Shown piece after piece: positions 44,443 to 52,908 of a stretch of DNA of 64,000 nt. Each line of letters opens with the position of its first letter. Positions within the stretch are counted from its first letter, which is position 1. Source of the stretch: Flavobacterium lindanitolerans (GTDB taxonomy: Bacteria > Bacteroidota > Bacteroidia > Flavobacteriales > Flavobacteriaceae); assembly GCF_002846575.1 (NCBI RefSeq), contig NZ_PJND01000007.1, positions 248,001 through 312,000 of the forward strand. The letters run 5' to 3'. The notes below the pieces were generated by a model. That model searched no databases. It was not told where the DNA came from and worked only from the letters and a program-made list of their open reading frames with translations. Both the position numbers and the translations under genes were made by a program.

Positions 44443-47226
44443 TTAGCTGAAAAGATTTTTATCAAAAACCATTGCTATTGCAGCCGCATGACGCTTTTTA
44501 GAACGAGCATAGCTTCCTGCAGCAGGCGCGCTATACGCTTTCAAAGAAGCCACTCTGAATTTCACTAAATCAAAATTCATCAGCATATATCCGTAAGCTC
44601 CCATATTTTTAGGCTCTTCCTGTGCCCAAACATAGTCGTCAACATTTGGATATTTTTCAATAATTGCTTTCAACTGTTCAACAGGTAATGGGAAAAGCTG
44701 CTCGATTCTTACGAAGGCTACATCTTTTCTTCCGTTTGCTTCTCTTTCTGCAACCAAATCATAATAGAATTTTCCGGTACAGAATACTAAAGTTTTGATG
44801 TCTTTAGCATTTGCATTCGGATCATCCAAAACTTCCTGGAAGCTTCCATTTGCAAATTCATCTACAGAAGAAACTACTGCCGGATGACGCAATAAACTTT
44901 TTGGAGTAAATACAATCAATGGCTTTCTGTATGACGTTTTCATCTGTCTTCTTAACAAGTGGAAGAAATTTGCCGGAGTTGTACAGTCCGCCACAAACAT
45001 ATTGTGGTTTGCACAAAGCTGTAGGTATCTTTCCATTCTTGCTGAAGAGTGTTCTGCTCCCTGACCTTCATAACCATGAGGCAGTAGCATTACAAGTCCG
45101 TTTTGGTTGTTCCATTTATCTTCTGCAGCAGAAATATACTGGTCAATCATGATTTGAGCACCGTTAGAGAAATCTCCAAACTGGGCTTCCCAAATCGTTA
45201 ATGTTTTTGGACTTGCCAAAGCATATCCGTAATCAAAACCAACTACACCATATTCAGACAAAAGCGAATTGTAGATATGGAATTTTCCCTTTTGGTCTTT
45301 CAAATGCTGCAATAAGATTACTTCTTCTTCAGAATCTTCTACTTTCACAACAGCATGACGGTGAGAGAATGTTCCTCTTTCTACATCCTGTCCTGAAATA
45401 CGAACATCATAACCTTCTGTCATCAAAGAACCGTAAGCCAATAATTCAGCCATTGCCCAATCCAGCTTATCCGTTTCAAACATGACTTTTCTGTCATTGA
45501 TTAGCTTCTGGATTTTGCTGATAAATTTCTTATCACTTGGCAATGTTGTAATTGTCTGTGCAATTTCTCCCAATTTTTCCTTTGAGAAAGTCGTGTCAAC
45601 TTTCTGAAGCATTTCTTTTTCATCTGCCTGAACAAAACCATTCCATTCGTTTTGCATGAACGGAGTAATAATAGTCAGGTCTTTTTTACGCGATGCTTCC
45701 AGATTTTCATCCAACATCGCCTTGTATTCTTTTTCTAATTTGCCTACATATTTGTCATCAATAACACCTTCTGCCATTAATCTTTCAGCATAGATGTCTC
45801 TTGGGTTCTGATGCTTGGCAATAATCTTATATAATTTTGGCTGGGTAAAACGAGGCTCGTCACCTTCATTGTGCCCGTATTTTCTATATCCTAGCAAGTC
45901 GATAAAAACATCGCTTCCAAACTGCATTCTGTAATCCAGAGCGAAAAGCATGGCATGAACCACCGCTTCCGCATCATCTGCATTTACGTGAAGAACTGGC
46001 GAAAGCGTCACTTTTGCAATATCGGTACAGTAAGTTGACGAACGGGCATCCAGATAATTAGTTGTAAATCCAACCTGGTTGTTGATTACCAGGTGAATTG
46101 TTCCTCCTGTCTTATATCCGTCCAATTGCGCCATCTGAACGATTTCATAAACAATTCCCTGTCCTGCAACAGCCGCGTCTCCATGAAGTGCAATTGGTAA
46201 TACTTTTGAGAAATCATCCGGGAAATAGCGATCTTGTTTTGCTCTTGTGATTCCTTCAATTACAGCTCCAACCGTTTCCAGGTGCGATGGGTTTGGAGCT
46301 AAATTGATGTTGATACTTTTTCCTGATTTTGTCTTTTTATCAGCAGTCAATCCTAAGTGGTATTTTACGTCACCATCAAAAAGTGCATCATCATCATAGT
46401 CTTTCCCGTCAAATTCAGAGAAGATATCCTGTGTGTTTTTTCCGAAAACGTTTGCCAAAACATTCAAACGGCCTCTGTGTGCCATTCCCATAACAAACTG
46501 CTCTACTCCTTTTTCTGCCGCCGCTTCAATTAAAGCATCAAGAGCCGGGATTAATGTTTCACCACCTTCAAGTGAGAAACGTTTCTGACCTACATATTTG
46601 GTATGAAGGAAGTTCTCGAAAGAAACTGCCTCATTTAATTTATTAAGAATATTTTTCTTCTGGTCATCTGAAAATCTTGGATGGTTGTCATTGTATCCAA
46701 TTCTGTCCTGAATCCATTGGATTACTTCCGGCTTACGGATATACATGTATTCTACACCAATGTGCTGGCAGTAAATTTTATCTAAGTGACCGATGATTTC
46801 CTGTAAAGAACAAGGAGCAATTTTGATGGCTTTTGCCGCATCAAAAACAGTATTCAAATCAGACTGCGAAAGTCCGAAGTTTTCAAGATCCAGATTCGGG
46901 CTGAAAATTCTTCTTTCTCTTACCGGATTGGTTTTCGTAAATAAGTGACCGCGCGTTCTGTAGGCATCGATCAACTTCAGCACATTAAATTCTTTTTGTA
47001 GTTTTTCTGAAATCTGGCTTACATCAATATTACCTGATGTCGCATAATTGGCAAGTTGTTGTGCCGGAGCCTCATATTCTTCATTATATGTCTGCATTCC
47101 GAAATCAAAGCCCTGGAAGAAACTTCTCCAGCTTGGCTCTACGCTATCCGGATTTTCAAGATATTCATCATATAATTGAGCAAAAAATTCAGTATGTGCC
47201 GCGTTTAAAAAGGAAAACCTATCCAT
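44443..47226 (-). CDS. sucA: 2-oxoglutarate dehydrogenase E1
   Basis: This 927-residue thiamine-diphosphate enzyme decarboxylates 2-oxoglutarate and passes the succinyl group to the E2 lipoyl arm. The thiamine and substrate motif GMAHRGRLN lies near residue 247, IALHGDAAVAGQG near residue 345 and NNQVGFTT near residue 383. Its length agrees with the E1 of the OGDH complex. The E3 gene (lpd) is not in this window. Confidence 0.96.
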   Translation of the reverse strand: MDRFSFLNAAHTEFFAQLYDEYLENPDSVEPSWRSFFQGFDFGMQTYNEEYEAPAQQLANYATSGNIDVSQISEKLQKEFNVLKLIDAYRTRGHLFTKTNPVRERRIFSPNLDLENFGLSQSDLNTVFDAAKAIKIAPCSLQEIIGHLDKIYCQHIGVEYMYIRKPEVIQWIQDRIGYNDNHPRFSDDQKKNILNKLNEAVSFENFLHTKYVGQKRFSLEGGETLIPALDALIEAAAEKGVEQFVMGMAHRGRLNVLANVFGKNTQDIFSEFDGKDYDDDALFDGDVKYHLGLTADKKTKSGKSININLAPNPSHLETVGAVIEGITRAKQDRYFPDDFSKVLPIALHGDAAVAGQGIVYEIVQMAQLDGYKTGGTIHLVINNQVGFTTNYLDARSSTYCTDIAKVTLSPVLHVNADDAEAVVHAMLFALDYRMQFGSDVFIDLLGYRKYGHNEGDEPRFTQPKLYKIIAKHQNPRDIYAERLMAEGVIDDKYVGKLEKEYKAMLDENLEASRKKDLTIITPFMQNEWNGFVQADEKEMLQKVDTTFSKEKLGEIAQTITTLPSDKKFISKIQKLINDRKVMFETDKLDWAMAELLAYGSLMTEGYDVRISGQDVERGTFSHRHAVVKVEDSEEEVILLQHLKDQKGKFHIYNSLLSEYGVVGFDYGYALASPKTLTIWEAQFGDFSNGAQIMIDQYISAAEDKWNNQNGLVMLLPHGYEGQGAEHSSARMERYLQLCANHNMFVADCTTPANFFHLLRRQMKTSYRKPLIVFTPKSLLRHPAVVSSVDEFANGSFQEVLDDPNANAKDIKTLVFCTGKFYYDLVAEREANGRKDVAFVRIEQLFPLPVEQLKAIIEKYPNVDDYVWAQEEPKNMGAYGYMLMNFDLVKFRVASLKAYSAPAAGSYARSKKRHAAAIAMVFDKNLFS

Positions 47227-47265
47227 AATTTAATTGAATGTCCTAATTTGTTAAAAATATTTTTG

Positions 47266-47273
47266 CAAAAGTA
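47266..47273 (-). promoter_or_regulatory. Promoter -7 box for sucA
   Basis: On the minus strand this reads TACTTTTG, an exact TAnnTTTG match, 39 nt before the sucA ATG. Confidence 0.6.
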
Positions 47274-47340
47274 CGACAATTAGAACAATCTAATAAATAT
47301 TTCATACTTTTATGTCTTAAACTTAACTTAAAATTTGGCC

Positions 47341-47874
47341 ATGAAAATACTTAATCTTAACCATATAACAAAAACCTTGATGGCAGTTATTTTCCTGGCT
47401 GTTTCATCAAATGCTACTGCACAGCAAAATACGAACAATGATTTCCAAAGCAGGGTACGTTTTGGAGGCGGATTAGGCCTTGGTTTCGGGTCAGGATACA
47501 CAAATCTTTCCGTGGCTCCAAGCGCAATATACGACTTCAATCCCTATTTTTCTGCCGGTTTGGCATTGCAGGTAAGTTATGTAAGAGATAAAGACTTTTA
47601 TGAATCCTATATCTACGGTCCCAGCCTTATCCTACTGACAAATCCGATTCCCGAAATTCAACTTTCTGCAGAATTGGAACAATTAAGAGTCAATCTGGAC
47701 TATGACGATAAAGTCGGGGGCGGTTCTGACAATTTTTGGAGTACGGCACTTTTTCTGGGAGCCGGTTACAGAATGGACAATATTACGGTTGGTGCCCGAT
47801 ATAATGTTTTACATGACAGTGACAAAAATGTTTACAATGATGCTTTGATGCCTTTTGTGAGGGTGTATTTTTAA
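47341..47874 (+). CDS. Small secreted beta-barrel-like protein
   Basis: The protein is 177 residues from the ATG at 47341. A signal peptide (ending near TAQQN) is followed by short glycine-rich alternating strands (RFGGGLGLGFGSG near residue 43) and a C-terminal aromatic residue, the look of an 8-strand outer-membrane barrel. The function is unknown. It is divergent from sucA. Its promoter is not an exact consensus. The octamer repeat array begins right after the stop. Confidence 0.65.
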   Translation: MKILNLNHITKTLMAVIFLAVSSNATAQQNTNNDFQSRVRFGGGLGLGFGSGYTNLSVAPSAIYDFNPYFSAGLALQVSYVRDKDFYESYIYGPSLILLTNPIPEIQLSAELEQLRVNLDYDDKVGGGSDNFWSTALFLGAGYRMDNITVGARYNVLHDSDKNVYNDALMPFVRVYF

Positions 47875-47875
47875 G

Positions 47876-48130
47876 GTGCTAAGACACTAAGATACTGAGA
47901 TGCTAAGTTTGTATGTTTTTTAAGTTACTAAGGGATAAGGTTCTGAGGTGCTAAGGTTGTGCATCTTATGTTTAAAAGAAAACGTTATTAAAGGTAGGCT
48001 ATGTATTTCCTTTTTGTGAATTAGCTTCTAAAAATTCTGTAGCTAAAATTCGAAATCAAATTAATCCAAAATCATCTGGCTATAAGAGAACTAAAGACCT
48101 TAGAATCTTAGTACCTCAGCAACTCAGAAA
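47876..48130. repeat. Inverted pair of degenerate octamer arrays
   Basis: At 47876-47907 four consecutive 8-mers of form NNNCTRAG follow one another (GTGCTAAG, ACACTAAG, ATACTGAG, ATGCTAAG). At 48099-48130 four 8-mers of the inverse form CTYAGNNN occur. Looser copies lie at about 47922-47957. The arms face each other across about 190 bp. Confidence 0.7.
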
Positions 48131-48134
48131 CTTT

Positions 48135-48488
48135 CTAAAGTCTATTTCGAAACCAAACTTTCTGCCATTCCCTTTTGAGAATAAGAAAAGTAATCTGTTC
48201 AGAAAGCTCTACCAAATCAGAGCCGTCTAATTTTTTGACCTCAACTTCAGGAACATCAATAATATAAAGCAGGTTCAGGTATTCTGCAAATTTGTGTTGG
48301 ATTAGCCTGTACACTTTTTCATGCAGTTGGATTTTCAACTCAAGGGGCTTTGTACTCAATGGAAAATCAATCGGTTCGTTTGCAAAATTAAAGTCCTTGT
48401 TGACTTGTTCCAGTAATTTCAAATACAGGTTTTCTTTCTCTGCTTCAGAAAGTAAATCATCTGTATTTATGGGTGCAATAAAATTCAT
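48135..48488 (-). CDS. Conserved hypothetical protein
   Basis: This 117-residue cytoplasmic protein has no signal peptide, no membrane segment and no motif I recognise. It is rich in Leu, Lys and Glu, and likely helical. It lies 50 nt downstream of the polyprenyl diphosphate synthase gene on the same strand, with the nested palindrome 48502-48532 between them. Its 3' end reaches into the octamer repeat region. Coding potential is supported by the codon pattern and by a normal ATG start. Confidence 0.6.
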   Translation of the reverse strand: MNFIAPINTDDLLSEAEKENLYLKLLEQVNKDFNFANEPIDFPLSTKPLELKIQLHEKVYRLIQHKFAEYLNLLYIIDVPEVEVKKLDGSDLVELSEQITFLILKREWQKVWFRNRL

Positions 48489-48501
48489 ACTATTTTTTAT
48501 A

Positions 48502-48532
48502 ACCCTTTCAGGGTTTGGAACCCTGAAAGGGT
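48502..48532. repeat. Nested perfect palindrome
   Basis: A 14-bp perfect inverted repeat (48502-48515 with 48519-48532) has a 3-nt spacer. Each arm is itself a small palindrome around CCCTTTCAGGG, so a cloverleaf or cruciform is possible. No T tract follows on the minus strand. Confidence 0.7.
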
Positions 48533-48538
48533 GAGATA

Positions 48539-49513
48539 TTAAACTTTTCGGCTCATCAAATTTTCCCCAAAAGCTTTCAATACTGCTTTCTTATCCTGAG
48601 CAATATTTAATTCCTCCAAGGTTTCAAAAGCCTTAAACGTATATTCCTTAATAGCTTCCTGAGTGGCTTGTGAGGCACCGGTATGATTAAAAATTTCTTT
48701 TACAGAATTTATCTTTTCAGAATTGTCTGTTGGCTGTATCGAATATAGGTGCAGCAGCTGTTCTTTTACTTCTGGTGTTGCAAATTGGAGCGTCTTCAAA
48801 TAAAGATACGTTTTTTTATTTTCAATTATATCACCTCCAACCTGTTTTCCAAATGTTTCCGGATCTCCAAAAGCGTCAAGATAATCATCTTGCAATTGGA
48901 AAGCGATACCAAGATTTAATCCGAAATCATAAATCGCTTCGCAGTTTTCAATAGAAGTTTCAGCGATGATCGCTCCCATTTTCATGGCAGCTCCAACCAG
49001 TACGGCTGTCTTGTATTCAATCATTTTCAGATATTCCGGGATAGTAACATCGTCACGATTTTCAAAATCCACATCCCATTGCTGCCCTTCACATACTTCA
49101 AGCGCTGTTTTGCTAAAAATCTTCGCTAATGCCTGAAAAATTACCGGCTCATACTGTTCAAAATACTGGTAGGCTAAAATCAGCATCGCATCACCAGAAA
49201 GAATACCAGTATTAGTATTCCATTTTTCATGAACCGTCTCTTTGCCTCTGCGGAGTGGTGCATCGTCCATTATATCATCATGGACAAGTGAGAAATTATG
49301 AAAAACTTCAACCGCCAAAGCTGCCGGAAGCGCTCTCTTGTAGTCCTGATCAAAAATTTCTGCCACCATTAATGTCAGTATAGGACGAATCCTTTTGCCT
49401 CCTAATGACAAAATATATTGTATAGGCTCATATAACGATTTTGGTTCTTTGACAATTTTTTGGTTGTCGAGATACTTTAAAAAGTTATCCTGATAATCAC
49501 TAATGGAATGCAT
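48539..49513 (-). CDS. Polyprenyl diphosphate synthase
   Basis: The protein is 324 residues from the ATG at 49513. This all-helical isoprenyl synthase condenses isopentenyl diphosphate onto allylic primers. The first Asp-rich motif HDDIMDDAPLRRG lies near residue 84, and the second FQLQDDYLDAFGD near residue 215. The GGKRIRP motif near residue 40 binds pyrophosphate. Chain length (farnesyl, geranylgeranyl or longer) cannot be fixed by eye. A near-consensus -7 box (TACTTTAG, 49529-49536 on the minus strand) precedes it. Confidence 0.88.
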   Translation of the reverse strand: MHSISDYQDNFLKYLDNQKIVKEPKSLYEPIQYILSLGGKRIRPILTLMVAEIFDQDYKRALPAALAVEVFHNFSLVHDDIMDDAPLRRGKETVHEKWNTNTGILSGDAMLILAYQYFEQYEPVIFQALAKIFSKTALEVCEGQQWDVDFENRDDVTIPEYLKMIEYKTAVLVGAAMKMGAIIAETSIENCEAIYDFGLNLGIAFQLQDDYLDAFGDPETFGKQVGGDIIENKKTYLYLKTLQFATPEVKEQLLHLYSIQPTDNSEKINSVKEIFNHTGASQATQEAIKEYTFKAFETLEELNIAQDKKAVLKAFGENLMSRKV

Positions 49514-49623
49514 AAAAAAAATTTTGGCTAAAGTAAGGTATTCTTTATACCTCAACAAACTTTCGAAGTTCTAAAATTCACCGAGCGCGAAAACGTTTTT
49601 TGTTAAAGAAAAGTTAAATACAA

Positions 49624-49641
49624 TTTGACAAATTTGTCAAA
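49624..49641. promoter_or_regulatory. Perfect 18-bp palindromic operator over the -33 element
   Basis: TTTGACAAATTTGTCAAA is a perfect palindrome. It contains the TTG (49634-49636) that sits 18 nt before the exact -7 box at 49655-49662. This is the expected place for a TetR-family autorepressor site. Confidence 0.7.
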
Positions 49642-49654
49642 ATAAATTATTTAA

Positions 49655-49662
49655 TAATTTTG
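49655..49662 (+). promoter_or_regulatory. Promoter of the tetR-RND efflux operon
   Basis: TAATTTTG is an exact -7 box with TTG at 49634-49636 as the -33 element, spacing 18 nt. Confidence 0.72.
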
Positions 49663-49681
49663 TTTAACAAAAATGTTAAAC
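49662..49681. promoter_or_regulatory. Second inverted repeat at the transcription start
   Basis: GTTTAAC (49662-49668) and GTTAAAC (49675-49681) form a perfect 7-bp inverted repeat with a 6-nt spacer, overlapping the predicted start site and the first ATG. Confidence 0.55.
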
Positions 49682-50305
49682 ACTATGTACATTAAAAATA
49701 AAGATGAAGCTACTGAGGAATTGATTAAAAAAACTGCCAAGAAATTATTTTTTGGTGAAGGAAAATTTAATGCAACCACCCAGGAAATAGCTGATGCCGC
49801 AGGAGTTAACAGAACCTTGATAAATTATTATTTCCGTTCCAGAGATAAATTGTTTGAAATTGTTTTTGCAGATGCGCAAGAAAAAGAGCAACAAAGAACC
49901 GAATCTATTGTTTTTTCAGAATTGCCATTTAAAGCCAAAATTGAAGAATTTATTGATGATTCTTTTGTAATGGCGAAAGAATATCCCTACATGGAAATTT
50001 ATCTGGTAACACAATTTAACCAGGGATGCTATTTTAAGGATGAAGAAGGAATGGAACGCATGCTTAAAAAATTCTACGAAGAATTGGTTGTAGAAATGGA
50101 AAAGGGAACCATCGAAAAAATGGAACCTATACAGTTTATAATTAATATGGTTTCCCTGATCTCCTTTCCTATTTCTATGCGTCCGCTTTTCCAAAAAACC
50201 ATGCGCCTGACCGATGAAGAATATGAAAAAATTCTGGACGACAGAAAAGAAATTATAATGAATACCTTATTTAAGGAACAATCAAAATCAATCAATAATA
50301 AATAA
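49673..50305 (+). CDS. TetR/AcrR family transcriptional regulator
   Basis: This 210-residue repressor has an N-terminal HTH (about residues 15-65, TQEIADAAGVNRTLINYYF) and a helical ligand-binding C-terminal domain. A second possible start lies at 49685; the first ATG lies inside the second inverted repeat. It heads the operon tetR-tolC-hlyD-RND, and two palindromes cover its promoter, so self-repression relieved by a pump substrate is likely. Confidence 0.92.
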   Translation: MLNTMYIKNKDEATEELIKKTAKKLFFGEGKFNATTQEIADAAGVNRTLINYYFRSRDKLFEIVFADAQEKEQQRTESIVFSELPFKAKIEEFIDDSFVMAKEYPYMEIYLVTQFNQGCYFKDEEGMERMLKKFYEELVVEMEKGTIEKMEPIQFIINMVSLISFPISMRPLFQKTMRLTDEEYEKILDDRKEIIMNTLFKEQSKSINNK

Positions 50306-50315
50306 TTTAAATCAA

Positions 50316-51662
50316 ATGAAGAGTATGAACAGACTCGCTATCCTGCTGATCGGATTCATTTTTTCGCAAGGCATTCAGGCCCAGACCCGAAAGCTGACGC
50401 TAAAAGATGCCATCCAATATGCCTTGGAAAATAAAGCAGATGCTAAAAAGGCCAAGCTTAAAGTAGAGAACAGCGAATACCAAATCCAGGAAGTGCGTTC
50501 CAGAGCTTTACCACAGATTAGTGCTCACGGAAATGTGACCTACAATCCAATTTTACAATTAAATGCCTTGCCGGGTGACTTTTTCGGACAGCCGGGCACT
50601 ACCATCTTAGCTCCTTTAGGACAAAAGTGGAGTTCTGTAGGAGGTGTTTCATTAACGCAAAACATTTTTGACCAGGCCGTATTTACCGGTTTGAAAGCAG
50701 CCAGAACGACCCGTGAGTTTTATCAAATCAATCAGCAGCTTACAGAAGAACAGGTAATTGAAAGAGTTGCCAACAATTATTATCAGGTTTTTGTACAAAG
50801 ACAGAAGCTTACCGTAATTGACAGCAATTATGTGAATACCTCAAAAGTCAAAGAAATTATCAAAGGCCAGTATGACAACGGGCTTGCAAAGAAAATAGAT
50901 TTGGACCGTATTACCGTAAAATTGCACAATATCAATACGCAACGACAGCAGTTAATCAATGAGGTGCAATTACAGGAAAACTCTTTGAAGTTTTATATGG
51001 GTATGCCAATTGAAACACAAATCGAGATTCCGCAGACAGAATTTGAGGTTACGCCTCATGCACTTTCAGAACAGCCTGATTCGACCCAAAGAACGGAATA
51101 TGCCTTATTGAAAAAACAGGAGCAACTTTTGGACTACCAAAAAAAATCTATTGTTGCTGAGTATTATCCCACTTTAGCTATTTCCGGAAGTTATAACTAT
51201 ATCGGACAGGGACCTAAATTGCCTTTAGGAGCAAAGTCTTCAGAAGGTGTTTACTGGTCAGACTATTCCATCATTGGCTTAGACCTGAAAATTCCAATCT
51301 TTACCGGATTTGGAACAAGAGCGAGAGTCCGCCAGGCTGATATTGAGTTGAAACAGGTTAAAGAAGATATGCAGGAAACAAAACTTTCTCTTGATTTGGC
51401 CTATGAGAATTCAAAAACACAAATTAACAACAGTATTATCACGATAAACAACCAGAAAGAAAATGTGAGACTGGCTGAAGAAGTCCTAAGTGACACCAAA
51501 AACAATTATTATAATGGATTGGCTTCATTGACAGATCTACTTGATGCTGAGAACTCTTTGGTAGAAGCACAGAACAATTACAACTCTGCTTTATTGGATT
51601 ATAAGCTGGCCGAAGTTCAGCTTATCAAAGCTAAAGGAGAACTAAAAACTTTAATCAATTAA
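50316..51662 (+). CDS. TolC-family outer-membrane efflux protein
   Basis: This 448-residue protein has a signal peptide (ending near IQAQ) and two repeated long helical hairpin regions (about 30-230 and 240-448), the TolC/OEP fold. It forms the outer-membrane channel of the tripartite pump with the adaptor and RND permease downstream. The start is 10 nt after tetR. Confidence 0.92.
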   Translation: MKSMNRLAILLIGFIFSQGIQAQTRKLTLKDAIQYALENKADAKKAKLKVENSEYQIQEVRSRALPQISAHGNVTYNPILQLNALPGDFFGQPGTTILAPLGQKWSSVGGVSLTQNIFDQAVFTGLKAARTTREFYQINQQLTEEQVIERVANNYYQVFVQRQKLTVIDSNYVNTSKVKEIIKGQYDNGLAKKIDLDRITVKLHNINTQRQQLINEVQLQENSLKFYMGMPIETQIEIPQTEFEVTPHALSEQPDSTQRTEYALLKKQEQLLDYQKKSIVAEYYPTLAISGSYNYIGQGPKLPLGAKSSEGVYWSDYSIIGLDLKIPIFTGFGTRARVRQADIELKQVKEDMQETKLSLDLAYENSKTQINNSIITINNQKENVRLAEEVLSDTKNNYYNGLASLTDLLDAENSLVEAQNNYNSALLDYKLAEVQLIKAKGELKTLIN

Positions 51663-51680
51663 AAATCAATCATACAAAAG

Positions 51681-52742
51681 ATGAAAAAATTAATATATAT
51701 AGGTATTGGAATAGGCGTCCTTGGACTGTTTGGTTTCATTTTAATGAATAATAAAAAGAAAAACGAAGCCGAAACGGCAATCGTTTCAGAGAAAAATACC
51801 ACAGTTGCTGTACGAACTGCAACTGTAAAAACTGAAGCTATCAACTCGGACTTCGTGGCAAATGGTAATTTTATTCCATCACAGGAATTAAAATTCTCTG
51901 CTGAAAATTCCGGAAGAGTTATCAAAGTTTTAGTAGAAGAAGGAAGCCAGGTTCGAATTGGACAAACATTGGCTATCATAAAAGGCGACCAGCTTTCTAT
52001 TGATGTACAGAATGCCAATGCTGCCTACCAAAATGCTTTAACAGACAGCAAGCGTTATGAAAATGCTTTTAAAACAGGTGGTGTTACACAGCAGCAATTA
52101 GACCAGGCAAAACTGGCGCTTGTCAATGCTAAAGCAAAATTAGACCAGGCTAAAATTACTTATGGTGATGCAACAATCAAATCTTCCATTAACGGAATCG
52201 TAAACAAGAAAAGCATCGAACCGGGTTCTGTAGTAGCACCAGGAACAGAATTGTTTGAATTGGTCAACGTTTCAAAGCTAAAATTGAAAGTAGCCGTGAG
52301 CGAAAACCAAATTCCTGAACTAAAAGTAGGTTCTGTCGTTAAAGTAAAGGCAAGTGTATTTCCTGATAAGGAATTCTCCGGAAAAATTACTTTCATTGCT
52401 CCAAAAGCAGACGAATCATTAAACTTCCCTGTAGAAATTGAAATTGCAAACAATCCTGACAATGAAATCAAGGCAGGAATGTACGGAACAGCGGAATTTA
52501 CATCAAAAGCGACACAGCAAAAACCGCTTAAAGTAATTCCTAGAAATGCTTTTGTAGGAAGTGTTAGCAGTAATCAGGTATTTGTTGTAGAGAACAATGT
52601 TGCAAAACTGAAAAAGATAGTTGCCGGAAGAGTTTTCGGAGAAAAAGTAGAGGTTCTTGACGGCTTAAACGATGGGGAAATTGTTGTCATAAGCGGACAA
52701 ATCAACCTGACTGACGGAACAAAAGTAAATCCAATAAAATAG
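51681..52742 (+). CDS. RND efflux periplasmic adaptor (HlyD/MFP)
   Basis: This 353-residue membrane fusion protein has an N-terminal membrane anchor (residues about 4-22). A lipoyl/barrel-sandwich region (about 60-100 and 155-195) is split by a short alpha-hairpin (about 105-150), and beta-barrel and membrane-proximal domains follow. It links the inner-membrane RND pump to the TolC-type channel. It lies 18 nt after tolC and 166 nt before the RND gene. Confidence 0.93.
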   Translation: MKKLIYIGIGIGVLGLFGFILMNNKKKNEAETAIVSEKNTTVAVRTATVKTEAINSDFVANGNFIPSQELKFSAENSGRVIKVLVEEGSQVRIGQTLAIIKGDQLSIDVQNANAAYQNALTDSKRYENAFKTGGVTQQQLDQAKLALVNAKAKLDQAKITYGDATIKSSINGIVNKKSIEPGSVVAPGTELFELVNVSKLKLKVAVSENQIPELKVGSVVKVKASVFPDKEFSGKITFIAPKADESLNFPVEIEIANNPDNEIKAGMYGTAEFTSKATQQKPLKVIPRNAFVGSVSSNQVFVVENNVAKLKKIVAGRVFGEKVEVLDGLNDGEIVVISGQINLTDGTKVNPIK

Positions 52743-52908
52743 TTGACAGTTTAGTTCATAGTCGATAATTGATAGTGGATAGTTAATAGTGAATAGTTGA
52801 CAAAAAAGTGACTTTTGACTTTACAACTTTCGACTTTATAACTTTTAACTTCCTCTCTTTTGACTTTATGACCTTTGACTCTAAACCTCAAGACTTTAAA
52901 CTTATAAA
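52743..52908. repeat. Degenerate direct repeats between adaptor and RND gene
   Basis: The gap has two blocks. The first (52743-52800) repeats GATAGT/GTTGATAG-like units. The second (52805-52900) repeats GACTTTAYAACTTT-like units of 7-8 nt. There is no gene or promoter match. Confidence 0.6.

Noticed and set aside
47876..48130. CRISPR array
   Set aside because: Units are 8 bp, contiguous and degenerate, with no spacers and no cas genes nearby.
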